Below, in pieces: positions 33,660 through 42,764 of a DNA stretch of 64,000 nucleotides. The notes under the pieces are model-generated. The model worked only from the letters and a program-made list of their open reading frames with translations. It was not told the DNA's origin and ran no database searches. Position 1 is the first letter of the stretch. Each line of letters starts with the position of its first letter. This DNA is from UMGS1766 sp963597355. Lineage in GTDB: Bacteria; Bacillota; Clostridia; Oscillospirales; Oscillospiraceae. The DNA is taken from assembly GCA_963597355.1 (NCBI GenBank), contig CAVBPR010000002.1:124001-188000 (forward strand), written 5' to 3'. A program made the translations under genes and the position numbers.

Positions 33660-34532
33660 TTGGAACCGATTATCGAAACGCAAAAGCTATCCCACGTTTA
33701 CAGCGTGGGAACGCCATTTGAACATATTGCGCTGGATGCAGTGGATTTTTACGCTTATCCAGGAGAAATCTTAGGTATTATTGGGCATACTGGGTCCGGA
33801 AAATCAACGTTAATTCAGCATCTTAACGGACTTTTGAAGCCAACAGGAGGGAAAGTCCTTTTTCAGGGGAAAGATATCTGGGCGGAGCCGAAAAAAATTC
33901 GGAACATTCGTTTCCAGGTGGGCTCGGTCTTTCAATATCCGGAATACCAGCTTTTTGAGGAAACTGTTTATAAGGATATCTCATTCGGCCCAAGTAATAT
34001 GAAGCTGTCCAAGGACGAAATTGACCATCGTGTGCGTTCCGCAGCGGAAAGTGTCGGTTTACCGGAGCGTGTTTTGGAGAAATCTCCATTTGAACTGTCC
34101 GGAGGACAAAAGCGCCGGGTGGCGATTGCCGGCGTGTTGGCAATGAATCCGAAAGTGCTGATTTTAGATGAACCGTCAGCAGGACTGGATCCTCAGGGCA
34201 GAGATGCCATTCTGGAGATGATACAGAAAATTCGCGAAGAATCCGGTACAACGATCATCCTGGTTTCCCATTCTATGGACGAGATTGCTCAGGTTGTTGA
34301 TCGACTCTATGTGGTAAACGACGGAAAACTTCCGTTTTCCGGAAAACCAAGCGATGTATTTGTTCACGGGGAAGAGTTACGGAAAATTGGGCTGGATGTG
34401 CCTCATGTCACCCAAATTGTGCAGGCGTTAAATCGCTTGGGAGTTCCGGTTGATCCGGCAGTATATACGATGCAGGATGCTGTCAAGGCGATTCTTGCTT
34501 TCCATGAAAAGGAGGGCGATGTCACATGTTGA
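33660..34532 (+). CDS. ecfA2: ECF transporter ATPase EcfA2
   Basis: Second energy-coupling ATPase, 290 aa, starting at a TTG after AGGGAG. Walker A GHTGSGKST, FQYPEYQLFE (typical of EcfA2), LSGGQKRR signature and Walker B LILDEPSAGLDPQ are intact. It overlaps ecfT by 7 bp, as in many Firmicutes. Forms the EcfA1-A2-T complex at the cytosolic membrane face. Confidence 0.95.
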   Translation: MEPIIETQKLSHVYSVGTPFEHIALDAVDFYAYPGEILGIIGHTGSGKSTLIQHLNGLLKPTGGKVLFQGKDIWAEPKKIRNIRFQVGSVFQYPEYQLFEETVYKDISFGPSNMKLSKDEIDHRVRSAAESVGLPERVLEKSPFELSGGQKRRVAIAGVLAMNPKVLILDEPSAGLDPQGRDAILEMIQKIREESGTTIILVSHSMDEIAQVVDRLYVVNDGKLPFSGKPSDVFVHGEELRKIGLDVPHVTQIVQALNRLGVPVDPAVYTMQDAVKAILAFHEKEGDVTC

Positions 34533-35332
34533 AGGATATTACGCTAGGACAGTTTTTTCCGGGAGACAGCATTGTGCATCGGCTTGACCCGAGAACAAAA
34601 ATAATTCTGGTCGTTGTCTATATTGTTGCGCTTTTTTGCGCCAAATTTGTTGTAAGCTATGCCGTGATGCTGGCGGTATTGCTGACCTGTATTTCGTTGT
34701 CTGGCGTGGGATACAAGGCGATTTTTCGCGGCATGAAGCCGGTTGTGATTATTATTGTAATTACCGCAATTTTAAACCTGTTTTATAACAGTTCTGGCAC
34801 ACTTCTGGTGCACGTTTGGAAATTATCCATCTACACTGGCGGCGTGCGAATGGCGATTATGATGGTTGCCCGCATTCTGATGCTTATTAGCGGAACGTTC
34901 CTGTTGACCTATACTACGTCTCCGATTCAATTAACGGATGCAATTGAACGGTTATTAGGCGGATTGAAGAAACTTCACCTTCCGATTCACGAGTTGGCGA
35001 TGATGATGAGTATCGCCTTGCGCTTTATTCCAACTCTGATTGAAGAAACCGACAAAATTATGTCAGCGCAAAAAGCGAGAGGTGCCGATTTTGAATCAGG
35101 AAGTTTAATTGAGAAGGCAAAAGCACTGGTTCCGTTGCTGGTTCCCTTGTTTGTGTCCGCTTTTCGCAGGGCGGATGAATTGGCGACGGCGATGGAATGT
35201 CGATGCTATCATGGAGACGATGGCCGTACGCGTATGCGTCAACTTGTCTATGAAAGACGGGATTTTGTTGCGTTGGCGCTGGGCTGTGTTGTTTTGGCCG
35301 GTATCTTGATTTTGCGGCATTTTGGACTCTGA
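34526..35332 (+). CDS. ecfT: ECF transporter transmembrane protein EcfT
   Basis: 268-aa membrane scaffold linking the two ATPases to the substrate-binding S components. Several hydrophobic helices are followed by the two coupling-helix motifs: AQKARGAD and the later AMECRCYHG, the second being the variant of the usual A-x-x-x-R-G. The N terminus LDPRTKI is a family hallmark. Between ecfA2 and truA, as in the conserved Firmicutes order. Confidence 0.94.
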   Translation: MLKDITLGQFFPGDSIVHRLDPRTKIILVVVYIVALFCAKFVVSYAVMLAVLLTCISLSGVGYKAIFRGMKPVVIIIVITAILNLFYNSSGTLLVHVWKLSIYTGGVRMAIMMVARILMLISGTFLLTYTTSPIQLTDAIERLLGGLKKLHLPIHELAMMMSIALRFIPTLIEETDKIMSAQKARGADFESGSLIEKAKALVPLLVPLFVSAFRRADELATAMECRCYHGDDGRTRMRQLVYERRDFVALALGCVVLAGILILRHFGL

Positions 35333-35356
35333 TCCAAGGAACTTTTGAGGTGTTTT

Positions 35357-36136
35357 ATGCGTAATATCGCGTTAAAACTGATGTATGTGGGAACAGCGTA
35401 CCATGGATGGCAAATCCAGAAAAATGGTGCAACAGTGCAGGAGACACTACAGGATGCGCTGGCTACTGTGGTGTGCCACCCGGTAAAATGTACGGGGGCA
35501 GGTCGGACAGATGCCGGCGTTCATGCGGAAACCTATATTGCCAATTTTCGCACAAGTTCCAATATTCCGGTTGATCGGCTTCCACTGGCGGTAAATACCC
35601 GTCTGCCGGAGGATATTGTGGTTGTTTCTGCGCGAGAAGTGAGCGATAATTTTAATGCGATAGGATCCTGTATCAAAAAAGAATATACCTATCGTGTCTA
35701 TAATTCCCGTATTCGGAATGCATTCTATGTCAATCGCGCCTATTTTTATCCAAAACATTTGGACGAACAGGTGATGGCAGATGCTGCATCCCGGTTTGTT
35801 GGCACTCATGATTTTGCTGCAGTACGTGCAGTTGGTACGAATGTCAAGTCAACTGTTCGCACGGTACACTATTTTGATGTTGCCCGAAAGGGTGACTTAA
35901 TTGAATTAAAAGTCTGCGCCAATGGTTTTTTGTATAATATGGTGCGGGCAATGACAGGGACGGTTCTCTATGCGGCAGAAGGAAAGCTGACACCGGATGG
36001 AATCAGCGATATTCTCCTGCGTGGAAATCGCACAGAAGCCGGACCGACTGTGCCGCCAGGCGGGCTGTATATGACAAAACTCTGGTACAATGAGCCGGTG
36101 GGATTGGATACCGACCCGGAGGAAAATTACATATGA
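35357..36136 (+). CDS. truA: tRNA pseudouridine synthase TruA
   Basis: 259-aa enzyme that converts uridines 38-40 of tRNA to pseudouridine. The catalytic Asp is in the motif GRTDAGVHA; the N terminus with YHGWQIQKNG and the C-terminal GNRTEAGPTVPPGGL are standard. ATG 35357 is used; a TTG at 35345 overlaps the likely ribosome site GAGGTG. It ends in ATGA overlap with the DUF5711 gene. Confidence 0.96.
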   Translation: MRNIALKLMYVGTAYHGWQIQKNGATVQETLQDALATVVCHPVKCTGAGRTDAGVHAETYIANFRTSSNIPVDRLPLAVNTRLPEDIVVVSAREVSDNFNAIGSCIKKEYTYRVYNSRIRNAFYVNRAYFYPKHLDEQVMADAASRFVGTHDFAAVRAVGTNVKSTVRTVHYFDVARKGDLIELKVCANGFLYNMVRAMTGTVLYAAEGKLTPDGISDILLRGNRTEAGPTVPPGGLYMTKLWYNEPVGLDTDPEENYI

Positions 36137-37350
36137 ATCAATCGTATCAAGATCAGACAGAACAGCCTGAGGTGACAGAAGGCAAGGAAAAGAAAGGTCG
36201 GCGAAAGCACAGTCGCTTTGCAAGAAATGTCCGTCGCTTTTTTGCGCTTTTAGTGACAGTAGCGCTTGTTGTTGTGGCGGTTTTTGTTGTTAATCATTCC
36301 GATGAGCTGAATGCCAATTCCCTTCGTCGATGGCTTTCTTCCCGCTCTGCATCTGCGGCAGCAAATCAGCAGGCAGATAGCTATTCTTTCCACGGAGATA
36401 TTGACTCCAGCGTTGCTTTGGTAGACCGAAACCTGCTGGTTTGTTCATCAACTGAGCTGCAAATCTATCAGCGCAACGGAGATACTGCGCTGACCCAGTC
36501 TGTCAATATGCAGAAACCGGTTATTCAGACGTCTGGAAAATATGCTGTGGTGTACGATGCAGGCGGAACGGAATTATATCTGATTTATCGCAATGAAATA
36601 CAGCAGACCTTGACAGCAAAAGAAGGACAGGAAATTCTGTCTGCCAGCGTAAACAGCAATGGCTACATAACCGTTGTGCAGAAGGCCACAGGTTATAAAG
36701 CGTCCACTACGGTGTACGATTCTTCTTTAAAAGCACTTGTAACAGAAAACATCTCCAGTTCCTTTACCATGAATTCCGTCCTGTCGCCAGACAATAAAAC
36801 GCTGGCTATGGTTTCGATTGGGGAAGATGCTTCCGGCTTTAACTCTGTTATTGTTTTCTATGACGTGTCCGATGGACAGGAAAAGGGACGATGTGCACTG
36901 GGAAGCGATGTTGTGCTTGCTATGAATTGGAACAACAGTGGTTTGTGGTGTATTGGTGGCTATGGAACTTACCTGGTTCAGAATTATGCTCTGGCAACCA
37001 GTTATGTTGACTCCACACAATATTTGAAGAACTTTTCCCTGGGTGGATCCGGTTATGCAGCGCTGTTGTTTAATAAGTATCAGGGCAGCAGTACAGGATC
37101 ACTTACTGTTTTAAATGCGGGCGGAACCGAATTGTCAGTAGGAATCAATGAAGAAGTTCTGTCGGTTTCTGCGGCAGGGGAATATATCGGTGTGTTAACG
37201 GCGAATGCGTTGACCATCTATCTGGCAGATGATTTGTCTGTTTATGCGGAAAAAGAAAATAGCATTGGCGCTCATCGGGTGATTATGCAATCCGACGGAT
37301 CTGCGCTGATTGTTTCTACATCGGCAGCAAACTATATTGCAGCTCAATGA
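36133..37350 (+). CDS. DUF5711 family membrane-anchored protein
   Basis: 405-aa protein with a charged cytosolic N terminus (~1-30), one membrane helix (~35-55) and an extracellular beta-rich region that looks like a propeller made of repeated ~40-residue blades. This matches the DUF5711 family, found in Clostridia next to cvpA. No catalytic motif is visible, and function is not established. The start overlaps the truA stop. Confidence 0.85.
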   Translation: MNQSYQDQTEQPEVTEGKEKKGRRKHSRFARNVRRFFALLVTVALVVVAVFVVNHSDELNANSLRRWLSSRSASAAANQQADSYSFHGDIDSSVALVDRNLLVCSSTELQIYQRNGDTALTQSVNMQKPVIQTSGKYAVVYDAGGTELYLIYRNEIQQTLTAKEGQEILSASVNSNGYITVVQKATGYKASTTVYDSSLKALVTENISSSFTMNSVLSPDNKTLAMVSIGEDASGFNSVIVFYDVSDGQEKGRCALGSDVVLAMNWNNSGLWCIGGYGTYLVQNYALATSYVDSTQYLKNFSLGGSGYAALLFNKYQGSSTGSLTVLNAGGTELSVGINEEVLSVSAAGEYIGVLTANALTIYLADDLSVYAEKENSIGAHRVIMQSDGSALIVSTSAANYIAAQ

Positions 37351-37366
37351 GGGGAGAGAAAATTCT

Positions 37367-37948
37367 TTGACATTGCAAGCTCTTTTGCCTGACCTATTGA
37401 TTCTGCTGCTGATAGCGGTTTTTGTGATATTTGGCATAGGACGAGGCTTTATCCGCACCTTGGCCCGGCTCGTATCTTTGGTTGTGTCGTTGATAGGAGC
37501 GAGAGTTGCGGCAGATCGTTTTTCACCCGCAGTAGCGCAATGGCTGATTCCCAAGTTGGAACCGATGATAGCGCAGAAACTGGCAGACTCTGTGACTGCC
37601 ACTGCATCCGGATTACAGGGCGTGCTGAGCAATGTGACAAATTCGGCGGCGAGCACAATTGCGGAACCAATTGCGAATGCAATCGGCTGGATTTTTGTTT
37701 TCCTGCTGGTATTTCTAATTTTGCGCATGGTCTGTTGGCTGATCGTTCGCTTGCTGGATGGACTTGACCGTGTGCCAGTGCTCCACTTCCTGAACCATTT
37801 CCTGGGCGGTTTGATTGGACTTATACAGGGTGTAATTGTCATAACCGTTGTTATTTATGTCCTAAACCTGCTGGGATTGTTGCCTCAGGAACTGATTCAG
37901 AACGGTTTGCTGATCCGTTTGTTTGTTACGGCGGTTTCTGCCCGATAA
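37367..37948 (+). CDS. CvpA family membrane protein
   Basis: ~193 aa, starting at TTG 37367 (GGGAGAG 8 bases upstream). Four hydrophobic segments (about 5-25, 28-45, 110-130, 155-180) match the CvpA family, with the early GIGRGFIR motif seen in members. CvpA proteins affect envelope functions and colicin V production in enterobacteria; the role in Firmicutes is unclear. Last gene of the long run starting at 31902. Confidence 0.85.
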   Translation: MTLQALLPDLLILLLIAVFVIFGIGRGFIRTLARLVSLVVSLIGARVAADRFSPAVAQWLIPKLEPMIAQKLADSVTATASGLQGVLSNVTNSAASTIAEPIANAIGWIFVFLLVFLILRMVCWLIVRLLDGLDRVPVLHFLNHFLGGLIGLIQGVIVITVVIYVLNLLGLLPQELIQNGLLIRLFVTAVSAR

Positions 37949-37966
37949 ATTTCTTCAAAACATTAT

Positions 37967-38035
37967 TTGTTCACATATTTGTGGCATGATATAGAATGTA
38001 ATAAAAAAACCTGTGATTTCGCAATTTACGAAATC
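37967..38035 (+). promoter_or_regulatory. Promoter of clpE with downstream inverted repeat
   Basis: TTGTTC (37967-37972), 17-bp spacer, TATAGA (37990-37995). An inverted repeat GATTTCG (38015-38021) and CGAAATC (38029-38035), 7-base loop, lies between the start site and the ribosome site (GGGGAG). It does not match the CtsR consensus I know. It could be an operator or a small mRNA hairpin. Confidence 0.6.
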
Positions 38036-38052
38036 GGAAGGGGAGATCAATC

Positions 38053-40617
38053 ATGCAGTCAGCACTCTGCGCAAAGTGCAAGAAAAACCTTGCTGTTATT
38101 TTTATCAGTAAGATTGAAAATGGAGAGAGCAAAACGGAAGGCCTGTGCCTGAAGTGTGCTCGTGAAATGGGTGTGAAACCCATTGATGATATGATGAAGC
38201 GAATGGGCATCTCAGATGAGGACCTGGACAACCTGACAGAAGAAATGATGAATGCTGTCAACGGAGGAGGTCTCGATGGCCTCATGCCTCAGATTCCGGA
38301 CAATGACGAAGAAGACGATGAAAACGATGAGGGAAAGACAGCAACATTCCCCTTTTTGAATCGCCTTTTCAATACTGGAAATCAAGGGCAGGAGCCGCAA
38401 AAGGAAGATCATGCAGATGCAGGAACATCTAAGCAGCAACGCGGAGAAAAGAAAAGCAGCAAGCGTAAGTTTTTAGATAACTACTGCATCAATTTGACCA
38501 ACCGTGCGCGCAAAGGGCAGCTGGATGGTGTGATTGGCCGCGAGGAAGAGATTCAACGGGTGATTCAGATTTTGAATCGCCGCCAGAAGAACAACCCCTG
38601 CCTGATTGGTGAACCAGGCGTAGGCAAAACTGCAATTGCAGAAGGACTTGCGATTCGTATTGCCTCCGGTGATGTGCCGTATAAGCTGCAGGATAAAGAA
38701 GTTTTTCTTTTGGATCTTACTTCGCTGGTTGCCGGAACCCAGTTCCGCGGGCAGTTTGAAAGCCGAATGAAGGGCCTGATTGAGGAAATTCGCAAAGCGG
38801 GCAATGTTATTTTGGTGATTGACGAAATCCATAATATTGTCGGAGCCGGTGATGCGGAAGGTTCCATGAATGCGGCGAATATTTTAAAACCGGCCCTATC
38901 TCGCGGTGAGATTCAGGTAATCGGAGCGACAACGTTCACAGAGTATCGAAAGCATATCGAAAAGGATACCGCGTTGGAGCGTCGTTTCCAGCCGGTGACG
39001 GTAAACGAACCGTCGATTGAAGACAGCGTGAAGATCATTCGGGGAATTGCGCATTTCTACGAGAACTATCACAGTGTGCGCATTTCAGAAGCAGTTGCGT
39101 ATCAGACGGTTGTTATGAGCGAACGCTATATCACCGATCGCTTCCTGCCGGATAAGGCGATTGACCTGCTGGATGAGGCCTGCTCGGATGTAAACCTGCA
39201 CAATAAAACACTGGCGCGTCTGGCAGCGGTTCGCAAGGAACGGGCGGATCTTGCAAAAGAAAGAGAACTGTTGCTGAACGAATCGGCGCTGCAGTTTGAA
39301 AAGCACAACGATGAATTGACGCAAAATGAGCAGCAGCAGGCTCGTGTCCGTGCACGCACACGGCAGGAACTGACAGCGCTTAATCAGGCACGGGAAAGTA
39401 TTTTAAACGATCCTAATTTGAGTGCAGAAGAGCGCCGCAGCCGCCTGGAGGCCAACGAAGCCCGCCGCAGTGATATTCAGCGTACATTGGATACATTAAG
39501 CGAGGAACGCCGTGCACTCCAGACACAGCAGGAAGACAAGTCATTTGAACGACTGGCAATTATCCGCTCTCAGGATTTGCGGCTTGAGCAGGAACAGCAG
39601 GAGCTGGAGGCTCAACCGTGGCCAGAGCTGAATGTAGAAAATCTAGCGCGTGTCATTGAGCAGTGGACCGGCATTCCGGCCAGCCGCATTCAGGAGGCGG
39701 AATATGGGCGCCTGGCTCATTTAAGTGAGCGCTTGAAGAAACGGGTTGTTGGCCAGGATAAGGCAATTGAAGCGGTCAGTGCGGCCATTCGCCGCAACCG
39801 TGTTGGTATTTCTCCCAAGCATAAACCGATTTCCTTTATTTTTGTCGGTTCTACCGGTGTAGGAAAAACAGAATTGGTCAAGCAGCTTGCAGAGGATTTG
39901 TTCCATTCACCGGATGCATTGATCCGTCTGGATATGTCTGAATTTATGGAGAAGCACTCGGTTTCCCGTTTGATCGGCTCGCCTCCGGGATATGTAGGAT
40001 ACGATGAAGCAGGGCAGTTGACGGAGAAAATCCGCCGCAAACCCTATGCGGTCATTCTGTTCGACGAAATCGAAAAAGCCCATCCCGATGTCATGAATGT
40101 TTTGCTGCAAATCCTCGATGACGGCAGAGTGACAGATTCCCATGGCCGAACAGTCAACTTTGAAAATACGGTTATCATTATGACGTCGAATGCCGGAAGC
40201 GATCGGCAGGAGGCAACCGTAGGATTTGGGCATACGATGAATGAGCGGGACGAAGAACGCACGATGAAGGCGTTGCAAGGCTTCCTGCGGCCTGAGTTCA
40301 TCAACCGGGTGGACGAGGTGATTCACTTTAATCGACTGACTGAGGATGATTTCAAAGGAATTACCCGCATTATGTTGGACGAGTTGGTTGCGTCACTGGA
40401 AGAAAAGGGCGTGAAGTTTACCTATGACGATGCATTGGTAGACTATCTTACCCATAAGTCTTATTCTCTGACCTACGGTGCGCGTAATCTGCGCCGGCTC
40501 ATTCAGCGTGAGTTGGAGGATCTGATTGCCAATCGCATCATCGAGCATTATGAACACCCGATTACCGAATTGAAGGCAACCGCAGAGGAAGACGCGATTC
40601 AACTCTATTCGCTGTAA
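38053..40617 (+). CDS. clpE: ClpE-type ATP-dependent Clp protease ATPase
   Basis: 854-aa AAA+ unfoldase. Its N terminus carries a four-cysteine zinc finger (Cys6, Cys9, Cys32, Cys35) instead of the Clp N domain, which is the ClpE hallmark, followed by an acidic linker. AAA-1 with GEPGVGKT (~residue 190) and a large coiled-coil middle region (~390-530), then AAA-2 with GSTGVGKTE. The ClpP-contact loop (VGFG after NAGSDRQEAT) is present, so it should work with ClpP in protein quality control. The middle domain is long compared with ClpC. Single gene with its own promoter; regulated at stress is likely. Confidence 0.92.
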   Translation: MQSALCAKCKKNLAVIFISKIENGESKTEGLCLKCAREMGVKPIDDMMKRMGISDEDLDNLTEEMMNAVNGGGLDGLMPQIPDNDEEDDENDEGKTATFPFLNRLFNTGNQGQEPQKEDHADAGTSKQQRGEKKSSKRKFLDNYCINLTNRARKGQLDGVIGREEEIQRVIQILNRRQKNNPCLIGEPGVGKTAIAEGLAIRIASGDVPYKLQDKEVFLLDLTSLVAGTQFRGQFESRMKGLIEEIRKAGNVILVIDEIHNIVGAGDAEGSMNAANILKPALSRGEIQVIGATTFTEYRKHIEKDTALERRFQPVTVNEPSIEDSVKIIRGIAHFYENYHSVRISEAVAYQTVVMSERYITDRFLPDKAIDLLDEACSDVNLHNKTLARLAAVRKERADLAKERELLLNESALQFEKHNDELTQNEQQQARVRARTRQELTALNQARESILNDPNLSAEERRSRLEANEARRSDIQRTLDTLSEERRALQTQQEDKSFERLAIIRSQDLRLEQEQQELEAQPWPELNVENLARVIEQWTGIPASRIQEAEYGRLAHLSERLKKRVVGQDKAIEAVSAAIRRNRVGISPKHKPISFIFVGSTGVGKTELVKQLAEDLFHSPDALIRLDMSEFMEKHSVSRLIGSPPGYVGYDEAGQLTEKIRRKPYAVILFDEIEKAHPDVMNVLLQILDDGRVTDSHGRTVNFENTVIIMTSNAGSDRQEATVGFGHTMNERDEERTMKALQGFLRPEFINRVDEVIHFNRLTEDDFKGITRIMLDELVASLEEKGVKFTYDDALVDYLTHKSYSLTYGARNLRRLIQRELEDLIANRIIEHYEHPITELKATAEEDAIQLYSL

Positions 40618-40673
40618 TGTAATTTCAGTCTTGTTGGTGTTGGCAGTCGATGCGAAAATGTTTATGCTTTTGC

Positions 40674-40702
40674 TTGCAATAAGACGAAAGAATAGGTATA
40701 AT
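40674..40702 (+). promoter_or_regulatory. Promoter of the DUF1858 gene
   Basis: TTGCAA (40674-40679), 17-bp spacer, TATAAT (40697-40702), 31 bp before the ATG, with an AAGGAGG ribosome site. Confidence 0.78.
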
Positions 40703-40733
40703 AAACCCACTATATCAGTAAGGAGGCCGTTTT

Positions 40734-40934
40734 ATGGCTAAGATTACAAAGGACACCATTATCGGTGACATCTTGGATATCGCACCCGAGACTGCACCGC
40801 TGTTTCTCTCCATCGGAATGCATTGTCTGGGATGCCCTTCTTCTCGCGGCGAGACCGTCGAGGAAGCGTGCATGGTTCACGGTGTAGATCCGGATGCACT
40901 GTTGGAAGAGCTGAATAAGCAGGTTACCGACTAA
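40734..40934 (+). CDS. DUF1858 redox-disulfide domain protein
   Basis: 66-aa cytosolic protein of the hybrid-cluster-protein-associated redox disulfide family. Two cysteines (CLGC, residues ~31-34) form the expected disulfide or metal site. The TIIGDILDIAPETAPLFLSIGMHC segment at the N terminus in pieces is typical of the family (first part TIIGDIL, second part GMHCLGC). Roles are linked to anaerobic redox chemistry. Terminator at 40947-40978. Confidence 0.88.
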   Translation: MAKITKDTIIGDILDIAPETAPLFLSIGMHCLGCPSSRGETVEEACMVHGVDPDALLEELNKQVTD

Positions 40935-40946
40935 GAAGAAACAAAA

Positions 40947-40978
40947 AAGAAGGCATCGCATAGCGTTGCCTTCTTTTT
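40947..40978 (+). terminator. Rho-independent terminator after the DUF1858 gene
   Basis: 13-bp stem (40947-40959 with 40963-40975) and T-run. Confidence 0.85.
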
Positions 40979-40994
40979 CTTGCAGAGGATTATG

Positions 40995-41693
40995 ATGAAA
41001 TTAGAGTTGTCACCACGACTGCAGGCGGTTGCTGAGTGGATTCCAGCGAATGCACGACTGGCGGATATCGGAACAGATCATGCATATTTGCCGGTGTCAT
41101 TACTCCTGGAGGGTAAAATTTTATCCGCTATTGCGGCGGATGTGCGCTCAGGCCCGCTGGAGCATGCAAAGCGCACGGCAAATGAATATGGAGTAACCGA
41201 TAAAATTCAATTCTGTCTATGCGATGGATTGACCCAAATAGAGGCAAAACAGTGTGACGTTATTTCGATTGCCGGTATGGGTGGAGAGACGATTGCACAC
41301 ATTCTTGGTAATGCGCCGTGGATGCGAGAAGATCATTTGTTTATTTTGCAGCCACAGAGCACACAAAATGTGTTGCGCAATTTTCTTGCTGAACATGGTT
41401 ATTGCATTCAAAAAGAAAAGGTTGTGCGCGAAGGCAACCGGTGGTATCCGATTCTGCTGGTGCAGGCAGGAGCGATGAAACCGTTATGCGCAGGTCAGGC
41501 GTGGTGCGGTAGGGCTGAGGACTGGGTTGAGCAGCCGGAACGGATCGAGTACATGAGATGGCTGCTGCAGCGGACACAGACACAGTTACATGGAATAGAG
41601 CAGGCAAAATCCGCCGATGAAAACAAACAGGCTGAATTACTGCAGATCGAAAGATTCCTACAAGAAAAAATAGAAGAGCTTGAAAGAAAATGA
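40995..41693 (+). CDS. trmK: tRNA (adenine-N1)-methyltransferase TrmK
   Basis: ~232-aa class I methyltransferase that makes m1A22 in tRNA in Gram-positive bacteria. Motif I reads LADIGTDHAYLP, and the family-specific ISIAGMGGETI and ILQPQS segments are visible. The C-terminal ~50 residues form a coiled coil as in known TrmK. ATG 40995 gives the best spacing to AGAGG; 40992 is the alternative. Confidence 0.93.
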   Translation: MKLELSPRLQAVAEWIPANARLADIGTDHAYLPVSLLLEGKILSAIAADVRSGPLEHAKRTANEYGVTDKIQFCLCDGLTQIEAKQCDVISIAGMGGETIAHILGNAPWMREDHLFILQPQSTQNVLRNFLAEHGYCIQKEKVVREGNRWYPILLVQAGAMKPLCAGQAWCGRAEDWVEQPERIEYMRWLLQRTQTQLHGIEQAKSADENKQAELLQIERFLQEKIEELERK

Positions 41694-41793
41694 TGGTTGG
41701 AGAGGTTTCTCCAGGCAATGAAAGTCTTGCAAGCAGATAAAAATTGTGATATACATATAATGTTATGTAATTTTATTTTTAGGAGGATGACCC

Positions 41794-42534
41794 ATGTCCG
41801 GACATTCCAAGTGGCATAATATTCAGAAGACAAAGGGTGCAGCGGATGCCAAGCGCAGCGCCGCCTTTACGAAGATCGCAAAGGAAATGATCGTCGCCGT
41901 TAAGCAGGGTGGTAGCGGTGATCCAAAAAACAACTCTCGTCTGGCCACCATTATTGCCAAGGCTAAGGCAGCTAATATGCCGAACGACAACATCAAGCGT
42001 ACCATTGACAAGGCTTTGGGAGCGGGAAGTACCGATAATTACGAGTCCCTGACTTATGAAGGCTATGGTCCTTCCGGTGTTGCAGTCATTGTCGAAACCC
42101 TGACGGATAACCGCAATCGTACTGCACCCAATGTGCGTCACCTGTTTGATAAGTACAATGGCAATCTGGGTGCTGCCGGCTGCGTGTCCTGGTCCTTTGA
42201 CCGCAAGGGCGTTATCGTAATTGACAACGAGGACGGCGAACTGGACGAAGATGCGGTAATGATGGATGCACTGGAGGCAGGTGCAGATGACCTGAAGAAT
42301 GAGGGTGATGTGTTCACCGTTTACACAGATCCCGATGTATTCAATGAGGTCAACACTGCTCTCGAAGGAAAAGGGTATACCTTTGTGAGCGCTCAGATCG
42401 AAATGGTTCCCCAGAACTACATCAAGTTGACCAGCGAGCAGGACATCAAGAACATGACCAAGCTGATTGAACTGCTGGAAGACGACGACGATGTTCAGAA
42501 CGTTTGGCACAACTGGGAGCAGGACGAGGATTAA
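41794..42534 (+). CDS. YebC/PmpR family protein
   Basis: 246-aa cytosolic protein of the YebC family, starting with the family hallmark SGHSKWHNIQ. Members have been described as transcription regulators and, more recently, as ribosome-associated factors that help translate proline stretches. Family segments KANMPNDNIKR and YEGYGPSGVA are intact. AGGAGG ribosome site. Terminator at 42554-42590. Confidence 0.95.
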   Translation: MSGHSKWHNIQKTKGAADAKRSAAFTKIAKEMIVAVKQGGSGDPKNNSRLATIIAKAKAANMPNDNIKRTIDKALGAGSTDNYESLTYEGYGPSGVAVIVETLTDNRNRTAPNVRHLFDKYNGNLGAAGCVSWSFDRKGVIVIDNEDGELDEDAVMMDALEAGADDLKNEGDVFTVYTDPDVFNEVNTALEGKGYTFVSAQIEMVPQNYIKLTSEQDIKNMTKLIELLEDDDDVQNVWHNWEQDED

Positions 42535-42553
42535 TTCTCAATAATGGATTTTT

Positions 42554-42590
42554 AAGGTCGCTTTTATTCTCGAATAAAGGCGGCCTTTTT
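42554..42590 (+). terminator. Rho-independent terminator after yebC
   Basis: ~16-bp imperfect stem (AAGGTCGC... with ...GCGGCCTT) and a T-run. Confidence 0.82.
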
Positions 42591-42764
42591 GCTTGCTATT
42601 TTCAGCGATAGAGGCTATATTCCAGCACTAATAAAATAAATCTGTGCAGTCAAAAATTTTTTCAAAAAAACGGTGGTAATTTGTTTAAATATGCGCTATA
42701 ATGACTTTTGGTAAAAGCCATTACAAATCTTTTTCTACCACTAAAAAAATTTGGAGGTAAAACA

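Noticed and set aside
41755..41760. TATAAT box upstream of yebC
   Set aside because: No -35 element at a suitable distance; yebC may be co-transcribed with trmK.
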